A stretch of 64,000 nucleotides of DNA from Roseibium aestuarii. GTDB lineage: Bacteria; Pseudomonadota; Alphaproteobacteria; Rhizobiales; Stappiaceae. Positions 17,171 through 25,744 of the stretch are shown piece after piece. The translations under genes were made by a program, and so were the position numbers. The DNA lies in the NCBI RefSeq assembly GCF_008477545.1, contig NZ_VORA01000009.1, positions 1 to 64,000 of the forward strand. Direction: 5' to 3'. Position 1 is the stretch's first letter, and every line of letters starts with the position of its first letter. A model generated the notes under the pieces. It was not told where the DNA came from, made no database searches, and saw only the letters and a program-made list of their open reading frames with translations.

Positions 17171-18853
17171 ATGCGGAAGCGTTTCCTCGTCTTCAGATCA
17201 AAGTTTCCGGCCGTGTACAAGCCCCCGTCCGCTCCTCGCTCCGCTCCTGCAGCTGCGCCGTTCTTCGCCACGCCGTTCGGCGTGTGGTGTGTCGTTGCCG
17301 GCTGGGGCCTTGCCCATGTGCTGCTGCGCTCCCTGCTCTCGCCGGTGCTGGGCACCGACGACATGTACGAGAACGTGCTCGTGCAGGTGCTGCAGCCGGG
17401 CTACATCCTGCGCCAGCCCCCGCTCTACGAGTGGCTGCTGTGGAGCGTGCAGCAGGTCACCGGCCCGACCATCTGGTCCTTCCTGTTGCTGAAATACGGG
17501 CTGACGTCCCTCAGTGCGCTGTTCCTGTTTTTGCTGGCGCGCCGGGCGATCGAGGATCCCAGGCTCGCGGCGCTCTGCATCTTTTCCTATTCCCTGTTCT
17601 ATCAGTTCGGCTGGAACCTGCATGAGGGCGTGACCCACACCGTGGTGCTGGTCACGGCCTGTTCGGCGACCGCCTGGGCCTTCCTGCGGGTGCTGGAGCG
17701 GGGAGATCTGCGCGATCATGTGGCGCTCGGCCTGGCGTTTGGCGCAGGCCTTCTCTCGAAGCATTCCTACCCGCTGTTTCCGCTGGCGCTGCTGCTGGCG
17801 TGCGTCAGCCTGCCGTCCTGGCGGGCGCGGCTTTCGCCCTTGCGTCTTCTGCTCGCCCTTGCGGTCGGGCTGGCCGTCTATTCTCCCTATCTCTTCTGGG
17901 TGACCCGGGAAGGGTTCAGCCTGTTGGGCACGGCGACGCGCACCATGGGCGTGAGCGGCGAGCCGGATCCGCATCTGTGGCGCGCGCTCACGGGTCTGGG
18001 GCGGCTGGGCTTCGGGCTGATCGGCTTCTCGGTGCCGCTGGTGCCGCTTGTTGTCCTGATCTTTTTTGCCCGCTACCGGGCGTTGTTCTCGCGCGGGCAG
18101 GACGGGCGGATCAAGGCGCCCCTGTCTCCCGTGACCACGCTCCTGCTGCGGGCGGTCATCGCGGTCATCGTGCTGACGGCGGTGCTGATCCTGGTGAGCG
18201 GGGCGACCTATGTGAAGGAGCGGCACATGCACCCGCTGCTCCTGCTGATGCCGATTGTCCTCTTCGCCGATCTGGCCCGGTTCGACTGGAGCGGTCGTTT
18301 CGTTCCCCGCTGCCGGCAGATGGCGCTCGCCATTGTCGCCGTGGCGCTGGTCGGGTGCCTGGCGCGCGTTCCGGGCCTTGTGGCGCCCGATCGCACCTTC
18401 TGTGGCGGCAAGTGCCGGCACATGAAGCCTTACGAAGACCTGCGCGCGCCGCTGTCCGCGCTCGGGGCGGATGGGGCCATGATGATCGGGGCGGATGACT
18501 ATACCGCCGGCAATCTCCGGGTTCTGTTTCCGCAGTCGAAGGTCAGGGTGCTCGACTGGCTGTCGTCGTCAAGCCTTGCCGGTTCGGCGCGCAGCGTGAG
18601 GCGGGCGCCCGATCAGCAGTGCCTGCTGGTCTGGGAGGAGGGCGAGACCGAGCCCGACCGGACGGCGGAAGATGTCTTCCAGTCGACCTATGCGGTGGAG
18701 CCGGGCGTTGATGGCGCCACGGATGAGGCGCGCGAGATGGCTCAGGCGGTCTATCTTAAGGGCAGCTGGCCGCATCTTTGGAAGGAAGAGGGCTGGCGCC
18801 ACAGCTGGTGGGGCGTGCGGGCGCTTTCGCCCGCGAGCGGGATCTGCAACTGA
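17171..18853 (+). CDS. Membrane glycosyltransferase, GT39/ArnT-like
   Basis: 560 residues with 9-11 predicted hydrophobic segments. After the first segment comes VLGTDDMYENV, whose D-D pair fits the catalytic acidic loop of the GT-C fold. QPPLYEWLLW follows, as in the (P)xxP-type motif of dolichol/undecaprenyl-phosphate-mannose-type transferases. VKERHMHPLLLLMPI and a soluble C-terminal domain (about 420-560) complete it. The acceptor is unknown; lipid A or another envelope glycan is the usual use. The ATG at 17171 is preferred; an upstream ATG at 17129 lies against the divergent mazG-like start. Confidence 0.8.
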   Translation: MRKRFLVFRSKFPAVYKPPSAPRSAPAAAPFFATPFGVWCVVAGWGLAHVLLRSLLSPVLGTDDMYENVLVQVLQPGYILRQPPLYEWLLWSVQQVTGPTIWSFLLLKYGLTSLSALFLFLLARRAIEDPRLAALCIFSYSLFYQFGWNLHEGVTHTVVLVTACSATAWAFLRVLERGDLRDHVALGLAFGAGLLSKHSYPLFPLALLLACVSLPSWRARLSPLRLLLALAVGLAVYSPYLFWVTREGFSLLGTATRTMGVSGEPDPHLWRALTGLGRLGFGLIGFSVPLVPLVVLIFFARYRALFSRGQDGRIKAPLSPVTTLLLRAVIAVIVLTAVLILVSGATYVKERHMHPLLLLMPIVLFADLARFDWSGRFVPRCRQMALAIVAVALVGCLARVPGLVAPDRTFCGGKCRHMKPYEDLRAPLSALGADGAMMIGADDYTAGNLRVLFPQSKVRVLDWLSSSSLAGSARSVRRAPDQQCLLVWEEGETEPDRTAEDVFQSTYAVEPGVDGATDEAREMAQAVYLKGSWPHLWKEEGWRHSWWGVRALSPASGICN

Positions 18854-18898
18854 CGCATGCGCCATTCGGTGCCGGCTTGAGTCTCGTCCCTGAGCGGG

Positions 18899-20803
18899 TC
18901 AGTCGACCCGCTCGCCCAGAGCGTTGCGCAGGGCGCGCGAGAGGGAGGTCATGTCGCAGGGCTTCTGCAGGAAGGCGCCATCGACCTGACGGCGCTCGTC
19001 ATTCACGAAGCCCGTGTAACCGGACATGTAGATGATGCCGAGATCGGGCTGAACCTCGCGCGCGGCAATGGCCAGTTCGAAACCATTCATGCCACCGGGC
19101 ATCATGATGTCGGTGATCAGCAGATCGATGTCCCGCCGCTTCGCCATCTCCGCCAGCGCCACCTCGCCGTTGAGGGCAGGCACCGGGTTGAAGTCGAGAA
19201 TGCGCAGGAATTCCACGACCGACTGCAGCAGATCCGGCTCGTCCTCGACCACGAGAATGGTGGTGCCGCGCCCGCGCACCGTGTCGGCCGGGGCGGCCTG
19301 GGGCATGTCGCCCAGATGCGGCCGGTTGCGGATGATCGCGGGCAGGCTGAGACGGACTGTCGTACCGATGCCCCGGTCGGAATAGAGCTTCACGTGACCG
19401 TCGGCCTGCTTGGCAAAGCCATAGACCGTGGACAGCCCCAGACCGGTTCCGGAGGTGGTGGAGCGGGTGGTGAAGAAGGGGTCGAAGGCCCGGGCCATCA
19501 CAGCCTCGGACATGCCAGGACCGTCGTCGGTCACGGTGAATTCGATCATCGGGCTGGACTGGTCCAGGGGGGCACAGCGCCGGCAGGCCACGGTGACCTC
19601 GCCGCCTTTGCCGGTTTCGATGATCGCATCACGGGAGTTGATGATGAGGTTCAGCAGGGCATTTTCCAGCTGGGCCGCATCGCAATGGACATAGATGTTG
19701 TCGTCGGTCGGCAGGCAGCGGAAGGCCACCTGACGTCCGACCGTGCTCTGGGCAAGGTCGGAGAGGTTGTCGAGCAGGGTGCCAACATGCACGTCGCTCT
19801 CGGTCACCGGCTGGCGGCGGGCGAAGGCGAGCAGGCGATTGGCAAGCAGCGCGCCGCGCTTGGCGGAGCTCTCGATGATGCCGAGAAGCTTCAGGGACTG
19901 GGGGTCCTGCGTCAGCTTCTGCGCCACCTGGGCGGTGGGCAGGATCGACGCCAGAACGTTGTTGAAGTCATGGGCGATGCCGCCGGTGAGCTGGCCGAGG
20001 GCGTCGAGCCGCTCGGCGCGTTCGCGCTGCTGGCGGTTGGTTTCGTCCTCGGTCACGTCCTTCAGGGTGAACATGACCCGGTTGCCGGTGGTGCCGTGCA
20101 GCGGAATGCTGGACATGCGCACATATTTGAGCGGCTTCCGCTCGCCCGGATAGAGCGCGAGGATGCGGTTGTCATAGAAGATGCCGACCTGCGCCTCCTG
20201 CAGCGGATCGCCGACGAAGCTCAGGCTCTCGCGCTCGGCAAAGGTCAGCTCCAGCTCGAAGGGCATGGGCAGGCGCGGCGGCTTGTAGTCGAGCAGCTTC
20301 TGCGCCGCATCGTTGAAGACATGCAGCTGGTTGTCCGCATCGATCACGAGGGCGGCGGTGGAGACGTTGGCAAGCATCGCCTCCATCATGATGCCCAGAT
20401 CGCGCGCCCGGCGCTCGTTTTCGATCAGGTCGGAGATGTCGATGAAGCTGCCGATCACCTGGGTGCAGCGTCCTTCCTCATCCCGGGTGAAGGCCATGTC
20501 GAGGGACTGGCACCAGATCCAGGACCCGTTCCTGTGGCGGAACCGGTAGCGCAGGCTATGCGAGTTGCCTGACCGGTCGGCGATGACCTTGTCCCGATGG
20601 TCGAAGACGGCCTGACGATCTTCCGGGTGGAACAGTTCGGCGAATTCCGAAGGACGCATGACGTTGATGTCGTCTGCCCGGTACCCGGTGATCTGGGTGT
20701 AGCGGTCATTGACATACACGTTGGTCTGAAGCTCCAGGTCGTAGACGTAGATACCGTCGATCGACATTCTGGAGACTTTTCGCAGGAACTCTGTATCCGG
20801 CAT
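18899..20803 (-). CDS. Hybrid sensor histidine kinase with PAS domains and receiver
   Basis: 634 residues, no membrane segment, so a cytoplasmic sensor. Domain order: PAS/PAC 1 (about 5-125), PAS 2 (about 140-255), DHp with His278 in GGIAHDFNN, HATPase (N-box LIINSRDA, G1 DDGPG, G2 GTGLGLSTVYGFAKQ), and a C-terminal receiver (about 515-630) with phosphoacceptor Asp565 in LLITDIMMPGG and Lys614 in LQKPC. This is the blh/HWE-like 'GTGLGL' hybrid layout common in alphaproteobacteria. The ATG at 20803 is used because the upstream TTG lacks a site. No response regulator gene is adjacent. A GAGCGGGTC/GACCCGCTC hairpin overlaps its 3' end. Confidence 0.93.
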   Translation of the reverse strand: MPDTEFLRKVSRMSIDGIYVYDLELQTNVYVNDRYTQITGYRADDINVMRPSEFAELFHPEDRQAVFDHRDKVIADRSGNSHSLRYRFRHRNGSWIWCQSLDMAFTRDEEGRCTQVIGSFIDISDLIENERRARDLGIMMEAMLANVSTAALVIDADNQLHVFNDAAQKLLDYKPPRLPMPFELELTFAERESLSFVGDPLQEAQVGIFYDNRILALYPGERKPLKYVRMSSIPLHGTTGNRVMFTLKDVTEDETNRQQRERAERLDALGQLTGGIAHDFNNVLASILPTAQVAQKLTQDPQSLKLLGIIESSAKRGALLANRLLAFARRQPVTESDVHVGTLLDNLSDLAQSTVGRQVAFRCLPTDDNIYVHCDAAQLENALLNLIINSRDAIIETGKGGEVTVACRRCAPLDQSSPMIEFTVTDDGPGMSEAVMARAFDPFFTTRSTTSGTGLGLSTVYGFAKQADGHVKLYSDRGIGTTVRLSLPAIIRNRPHLGDMPQAAPADTVRGRGTTILVVEDEPDLLQSVVEFLRILDFNPVPALNGEVALAEMAKRRDIDLLITDIMMPGGMNGFELAIAAREVQPDLGIIYMSGYTGFVNDERRQVDGAFLQKPCDMTSLSRALRNALGERVD

Positions 20804-21139
20804 CCCAAATTCCAACCAGTGGTTTCTACGTACACATTAACTGCGTGCCGCGAGAAAACGCCATCCCGGACTTTCGATTGCCCGCCTCCTTGCACCTCTT
20901 TTGTGCCACGAGATGTATGCATTCTTTCTTTGGCCCGTTACAGGCTGGGGTCGGGGTGGTGAAAACAGCGGCTTGCGAGGGGGCAGGAATCCTGTCACCC
21001 ACCATTGCCCTCGTCAATTCCGACAGTAGCCCCAAGGGGCGAGGGAGAATCGGTCCCTGCCGAGGCGGGCGGAACGCCTTTTCATGGCTTGGGGGCATCG
21101 CGAGGGATGCGGAATGGAGCAACCATCAGGAGCGGCGAC
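20804..21139. other. Divergent intergenic region, no gene seen
   Basis: 336 bases between the hybrid kinase (minus) and a GNAT gene (plus). Open frames here are short and lack ribosome sites. I see a few GC-rich inverted repeats but no clear promoter pair, tRNA or known RNA element. Confidence 0.5.
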
Positions 21140-21616
21140 ATGAGCGATGCGAGAATGGGTGACCGGGTGCGGATGGAGGCTGCGCGTCCCGAACATCTGC
21201 CGGAAATCCTTGCCCTGATGGCGGCCGGAGCGGTGGGCGCAAGGGTGGGCCGGGACACGACGCGAACCGAGGATTATACCGAGGCCTTTGCGGCAATGCT
21301 CGCCGCGCCGGAGCTGGAAGTGTGGGTGGCACTCGAGCCCGATGGCCGGGTGGCTGGCAGTTTCCAGATCCACTTCCTGCGCGGTCTGGGCTTCGGCGGC
21401 GGGATCCGGGCGGAGGTGGAGAGCGTGCACACCCGGGCAGATCTCCGGGGACAGGGCATCGGGTCCGTGATGATGGCCCATGCAGAGCTGCGGGCGCGGG
21501 CGCGCCACGCCTGTCTGATCCAGCTGACCTCGAACCGCCTGCGGGTCGATGCCCATCGCTTCTATGACCGGCTGGGCTTTGACCAGAGCCACCTGGGCTT
21601 CAAGAAGATGCTCTAG
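21140..21616 (+). CDS. GNAT family N-acetyltransferase
   Basis: 158 residues. GNAT fold with a long beta4 (IRAEVESVHTRADLRG), the acetyl-CoA loop RGQGIGSVMMAHAE and the terminal AHRFYDRLGFDQSHLGFKK. The start at 21140 follows an AGGAG site by 7 bases; a longer reading from 21005 has none. Substrate unknown. Convergent with the DUF2147 gene. Confidence 0.9.
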   Translation: MSDARMGDRVRMEAARPEHLPEILALMAAGAVGARVGRDTTRTEDYTEAFAAMLAAPELEVWVALEPDGRVAGSFQIHFLRGLGFGGGIRAEVESVHTRADLRGQGIGSVMMAHAELRARARHACLIQLTSNRLRVDAHRFYDRLGFDQSHLGFKKML

Positions 21617-21734
21617 CCGCTTTTGCGCTTGCGGGAGCGCGGGCGAAGAGTTGCGGCTGTGCCGTGCCAGGGGGGCAGGGCCATCCGGTGTTGCATCGGG
21701 GCGCCGGATGGCCGAAGCCGTGGTGGAGACGGGC

Positions 21735-22160
21735 TTACTTCACCCGCTTCCAGGTTTCGCCCTTGCAGATCAGGCCGCCGAGCACGCAGCCCTCGAGCTT
21801 CAGCTTGTCGTCGGAGGGCATGGCCATCACGCCGGTGTAGGTCTTGCCGTCTTCGGCGTTGTAGACCTTGCCCTTCCAGCTGTCCTTGCCGCTCGCCTTC
21901 ATGCCGGAGACGATCTGCAGGCCGACCAGCGGATTGCCGCGCTTGGCCGGGTCCGGGTTGTTCACATCGTTGCGGGCTTCCTTCACCCAGATCAGGTTGC
22001 CGCAGAGGGCCGGACCGCAGGGGGCGATGCGGATCTTGGACGAGCCGCTCGGGCGCACCCATTCGCCGGTCGGGTCGGCAGCCTGGGCGCTGCCTGCGCC
22101 GAGAACCAGGGCCGACAGGGCAAGGGCCGCACCAGCGGCGCGAAGAAGTTTCACGGACAT
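21735..22160 (-). CDS. DUF2147 secreted protein
   Basis: 141 residues. The signal peptide ends at AQA-ADP. The mature part has GEWVRPSGSSKIRIAPCG, LCGNLIWVKE, a Lys-Trp-x-Gly region, NAEDGKTYTGVMAM, LEGCVLGGLICKGETWKRV. This is the lipocalin-like DUF2147 family, which is periplasmic with conserved cysteines. Function unknown. A perfect 16-base palindrome lies 20 bases upstream of the start. Confidence 0.9.
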   Translation of the reverse strand: MSVKLLRAAGAALALSALVLGAGSAQAADPTGEWVRPSGSSKIRIAPCGPALCGNLIWVKEARNDVNNPDPAKRGNPLVGLQIVSGMKASGKDSWKGKVYNAEDGKTYTGVMAMPSDDKLKLEGCVLGGLICKGETWKRVK

Positions 22161-22180
22161 TCCAGTTTCCTCCCAAATGC

Positions 22181-22247
22181 TTTCCCTTAAGGGAAACCAG
22201 AGCCTAGCGCTGCTTCGGGTCGGCGAAAAGCCGTGCCCTTAGGGAAG
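22181..22247. promoter_or_regulatory. Palindromic site upstream of DUF2147 gene
   Basis: TTTCCCTTAAGGGAAA (22181-22196) is a perfect palindrome. A related CCCTTAGGGAAG lies at 22236-22247, 55 bases further upstream of the gene. Two related symmetric sites in front of one gene suggest a dimeric regulator. Confidence 0.4.
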
Positions 22248-22642
22248 GTCCGAGATTTTTTTGCAGCGCGAGGAGATCAGACAGCCCGTCCCGGTTTCGC
22301 GCTCAGGTAGATGCGGCTTGCTGACACACCATCGCAGCAAGGAGCGAAGGATCTGCGGGCATGGTTAGGAAAGAGTTTCCGCCATCGGAACAATTCGAGG
22401 GATGGGTGCCTGAGAAGTCAGTGAAATTCTCTGCGTCATCGTGAACGGTGTCTTAAATTCATCTTACCTTAGTTTCTTGTTCGTTCTCCGTTAATTTAAA
22501 AATTTAACGAGGCTTTTAACGGGTCATCGCAAGATCAAGCCAGAGACGCGGCAAGTTTACTCCTGATATTTTTCCCAAGGTCAGCGTTTCATTTCCGAAG
22601 TCTGTCGACTGGAAAGTCGGCCGGAAAGAAGGACAAGAGAAC
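22248..22642 (+). promoter_or_regulatory. Leader of the Sel1-like gene with CtrA-like site
   Basis: About 395 bases without a gene. It holds a TTAA-N7-TTAC (22453-22467), close to the CtrA consensus TTAA-N7-TTAA, and an AT-rich inverted repeat CGTTAA-N9-TTAACG near 22490-22510. The following gene at 22643 has a GAAGGA-type site. No RNA family recognised. Confidence 0.4.
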
Positions 22643-22912
22643 ATGGCTCGTTTTGAAATTCACTCGGCCGACATGGGCCTCATGGGCGAAAGCCCGAGCA
22701 CGGCGGACATCCTGTTCCAGATGGGGCTCGACAGTGCCTCCGGCCGTCACGGCGTCACCGACCTGGTCAGCGCCCACAAGTGGTTCAACATTGCCGCCAT
22801 GAAGGGCAACCGGGAAGCCGCGCAGTATCGCAAGGACCTGTCCGCGGAAATGAGCCGCGAGGACATTGCCGAAGCACAGCGCGCGGCGCGTGAATGGCTC
22901 TCGATGCATTGA
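22643..22912 (+). CDS. Small Sel1-repeat-like protein
   Basis: 89 residues, cytosolic. The middle (ILFQMGLDSASGRHGVTDLVSAHKWFNIAAMKGN) matches one SEL1/TPR-like repeat (GLxYxxGxGVxxDxxxAxxWFxxAAxxGN). The C-terminal helix MSREDIAEAQRAAREWL is also typical of these small proteins. It probably mediates a protein contact. It stands alone with a long AT-rich leader containing a CtrA-like site. Confidence 0.8.
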   Translation: MARFEIHSADMGLMGESPSTADILFQMGLDSASGRHGVTDLVSAHKWFNIAAMKGNREAAQYRKDLSAEMSREDIAEAQRAAREWLSMH

Positions 22913-22972
22913 TCGGGTACTGATCGGGCAATCTGCGCCTTGTGACAGGCAGGATCTGCGGCCAAAGGCGGC

Positions 22973-24697
22973 TTAGGGTCTTGTGTCCCCCAGAAGCAGG
23001 TCGCGCAGGTCTTCCATGGGCCGTGAGGTTGAGGTTGCTGACGATGCGCCCGTGCTGTTGCCCAGGAGAAGCCCCGGTGTCAGACCCCTGGCGAGGATGT
23101 GGTCGATCAGCTGCGGATCGCGGCTGATCAGGTGAACCGGCACATCGCGCGAGGCGTCCAGCCCGGTGATGATGGCGGCCGGTTGATGGTCGCCGAGAAC
23201 GATGTAGAGCGTGTCGCCCGCGTCGCGGCGGATGAAGTCGAAGACCGTCTCCAGGGAATAATCGATCGTGCGCACGTAATGGTCGCGCACCTTCTGCGGA
23301 TCCGACCAGACCTGGCGCGGCGTTTCGCTGCCGAGCGTCTGCGGCGTGAAGATGGTTCCGTCGCCCACATCCTCCCAATTGACCAGATGCGGCACCGGCG
23401 TCCAGGGGGCGTGGGAGGAGATCAGCGCAATCTCGGCCATGACCGGACGGGCTGCGCTTCGGGCCGGGGCGAGCACCAGCCGGTCGAAGGCGTCAAGCGT
23501 GTATTGATCCGGCATGGTGATCCAGTTGAACGGCGCCCCGCGATAGGCCAGATCGGCCGCCGCAAGCACCCGGTCGTAGCCGAAATAGGCGGCCTCCGGC
23601 CAGTCCATGGTGATCGCCGGCATGATGGCGGAGGTTTCCCAGCCCGCCTCGCGGAAGAGCCGGTTGAGGCTGGCATGGTCCGAGCGCATCAGCAGATCGT
23701 AGCGGGCCTGACTGTCCACCTTGAGCCCTGAGAGAAAGGTCGCGTGGGCGAGCCAGCTCATGCCGCCGGCGGTGGGGGAGCGGGCATAGGTGCTCGCCAT
23801 GACATGACCTGATCCTCGAAGGGCCGCTTCTGCCGCTGTCAGCCTTGTGGTGATCCGGGGCGCATAGGCTTCATCCTCCACGGCGCTGCGGCCATAGCTT
23901 TCCACGAAGACCAGCACCACGTCCTTACCTGTCAGCAGGGGCAAGGGGCGCTGGGCGGGGGCCTCTCCGGGGACGATCGAGAGCCCGGCGGCAAAGACCC
24001 GCAGGTCTGCGACCGAGCGCAGGGTTTCGCCCACCCGTTTCGACAGGACCCGGGTGAGGGAGGCGGCCTTGATCCGGGCGAGAGATCCGTCATCGGCGGG
24101 CGCGCGCGGCAATGCCGCCCTTTCGGCCAGATGGAAGGCGAGAGCCACAAGCACCCATCCGGCAAGGATGAAAGCCCCGCGTCGTGGAGCAGCGGCATTC
24201 GGGTGACCCAAGGGCCGGGTCAAGCGGGTGAGGCCGGTGGCGAGCAGCGCCAGAAGTCCGGCAAAGGCCAGCGCAAGGGCGAGCAGGGCGAGACCAGCCG
24301 CCACCTTGCCGAAGGCGCCGGACAGAAAGTGCCAGCCATTCCAGATCAGGTGGGAATCCAGATAGGGGTTCACCCGCCGCTGCAGGGCGGACAGGGTCAT
24401 GAGATCGGCCACCTTGAGCACCGTCACTGCCACGGCCAGTCCGGCAAGCGCGATGGCGAGTGGCCGGGCTGCGCGGTTGGGCAGAACCATGATGGCGGCA
24501 AGCAGCAGTGGCAGCTCCAGGGGCAGGCGCAGCCAGTAGGCGCTCAGCAGATCGGCCGGGTGATCGGGCAGCAGGAAGGCGAGGGTAACCGCCAGAAGAG
24601 AGAGCGTAGCCAGCAGGCGTCCCATCCAACGCCCCGTCCAACGTCCCGTCCCCTGGCGCAGGCCGTGCGCGCCTTGAGCCGGCGGGTGGCCGCTCAT
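22973..24697 (-). CDS. LtaS-like sulfatase/phosphoglycerol transferase family membrane protein
   Basis: 574 residues. Four or five N-terminal membrane segments (to about residue 190) are followed by a periplasmic alkaline-phosphatase-superfamily domain. That domain has LLTGKDVVLVFVESYGRSAVE (metal-binding Glu and start of the active-site strand), STYARSPTAGGMSWLAHATFLSGL (nucleophile Ser/Thr region), LISSHAPWTPVPHL and YIVLGDHQP (Asp-His metal ligands). Known relatives transfer phosphoglycerol or phosphoethanolamine to envelope glycans or lipids. It overlaps the CDP-alcohol phosphatidyltransferase gene by 4 bases, so the two probably act on linked lipid head groups. Confidence 0.85.
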   Translation of the reverse strand: MSGHPPAQGAHGLRQGTGRWTGRWMGRLLATLSLLAVTLAFLLPDHPADLLSAYWLRLPLELPLLLAAIMVLPNRAARPLAIALAGLAVAVTVLKVADLMTLSALQRRVNPYLDSHLIWNGWHFLSGAFGKVAAGLALLALALAFAGLLALLATGLTRLTRPLGHPNAAAPRRGAFILAGWVLVALAFHLAERAALPRAPADDGSLARIKAASLTRVLSKRVGETLRSVADLRVFAAGLSIVPGEAPAQRPLPLLTGKDVVLVFVESYGRSAVEDEAYAPRITTRLTAAEAALRGSGHVMASTYARSPTAGGMSWLAHATFLSGLKVDSQARYDLLMRSDHASLNRLFREAGWETSAIMPAITMDWPEAAYFGYDRVLAAADLAYRGAPFNWITMPDQYTLDAFDRLVLAPARSAARPVMAEIALISSHAPWTPVPHLVNWEDVGDGTIFTPQTLGSETPRQVWSDPQKVRDHYVRTIDYSLETVFDFIRRDAGDTLYIVLGDHQPAAIITGLDASRDVPVHLISRDPQLIDHILARGLTPGLLLGNSTGASSATSTSRPMEDLRDLLLGDTRP

Positions 24698-25512
24698 GAG
24701 GCCTGCCGTCCGAGACGCCAGAGGGTCGCAATGTCCACGGCGAAGGACCAGGCGAGCAGCAGCAGCGCAGATCCCGCAATCATCGTAGCGGAGGCGACGG
24801 GAAGGCTCGGCACCAGGGCGAGGCAGAGGGCTGCGATCTGCCAGACGCAGACCGCCTTGCGCCGCCAGGAGGGGGGCAGAGGCCCGTCAAGCCAGGGCCA
24901 GACGTAGCTGCCGGCGACGAAGAGATAGCGCATGGCGCCAATCAGCAGCGCCCAGGGCCCGGCCTTATCGAGGGCCACGACCGCAAGGCTCAGACCCAGA
25001 ATGAGAAAGGCATCGAGTTCCATGTCATAGCGGGCCCCGAAGCGCGATGACAGGTGGGAGCGGCGGGCGAGAAAGCCGTCGAGCCCGTCGAGGACGAGGG
25101 CAAGGAGCGCCAGGGCGAGGAGCGGCCAGAGGCGCGGATCCGCGGCGGAGAGATCGTTGCCCAGGACCAGGGCGGCGGCTGCAAAGACGCCAAGCCCGGC
25201 GCGCAGGCTGGTGGTCACATTGGCCGGCCCGAAGCGGGGGAAGGGGTGATGCCGCAGGCCGCGCAGGACCAGCGCGAAGATGAGGGCAAGCAGGACAAGA
25301 GCGACGCTTCCCGCACCCGGCCCGAGGTTCAGGGCGCGCGCCGCGATCCAGTAGGTGACAGCGCAGGCGGGAAAGATCAGCGCCAGCGCGAGGAGCGCGC
25401 TGCGCTTGAGGCCGGGCGAGGTGCCGGCCGGCGCTGGCGCGATTGCCACGCCGCCTGCCGGTGACGGGTGACCGGCGCTACCTTCCGGCGATGGGCTGTC
25501 CTTTGGGGGCAT
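24694..25512 (-). CDS. CDP-alcohol phosphatidyltransferase family protein
   Basis: 272 residues with six or more hydrophobic segments. It carries the complete family signature DGx2ARx8Gx3Dx3D (DGFLARRSHLSSRFGARYDMELD spans it; keep Asp, Asp, Asp as metal/nucleophile residues). It would join a CDP-activated alcohol to an acceptor alcohol in the membrane. The start at 25512 is chosen; an upstream in-frame start at 25644 reads through a low-complexity leader. First gene of the minus operon, divergent from the MDR gene. Confidence 0.88.
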   Translation of the reverse strand: MPPKDSPSPEGSAGHPSPAGGVAIAPAPAGTSPGLKRSALLALALIFPACAVTYWIAARALNLGPGAGSVALVLLALIFALVLRGLRHHPFPRFGPANVTTSLRAGLGVFAAAALVLGNDLSAADPRLWPLLALALLALVLDGLDGFLARRSHLSSRFGARYDMELDAFLILGLSLAVVALDKAGPWALLIGAMRYLFVAGSYVWPWLDGPLPPSWRRKAVCVWQIAALCLALVPSLPVASATMIAGSALLLLAWSFAVDIATLWRLGRQAS

Positions 25513-25592
25513 GTCTTTCCGTCTTTTGTTGTCTGACGACTTGCCGATGTCCGGTCCTGTGGATCCTGGACTGCCGTGCTTCGTCCGGGCAG

Positions 25593-25608
25593 CGGCAGGA
25601 TCCTGCCG
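25593..25608. promoter_or_regulatory. Perfect palindrome in divergent regulatory region
   Basis: CGGCAGGATCCTGCCG is a perfect 16-base palindrome midway in the 232-base gap between the two divergent operons. Related GGATCC/CTGCCG words occur just upstream (25561-25576). It could be an operator or a hairpin. Confidence 0.35.
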
Positions 25609-25744
25609 GAACGCTTGCTCTCCTAGATGACACGACGCCGTCAAATGACAAGGGGTGCATGGTGGCGTTTCTCACCTTGCGGGATCTTGCCGACTGTTCC
25701 ACATGTGAAGGACGACAGTTGAGCCCATCAGGAGGAGGACAGCG

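Noticed and set aside
18892..18913. GAGCGGGTC-AGTC-GACCCGCTC hairpin at the convergent gene ends as a terminator
   Set aside because: It lies inside the kinase 3' end and has no T-tract on either side.
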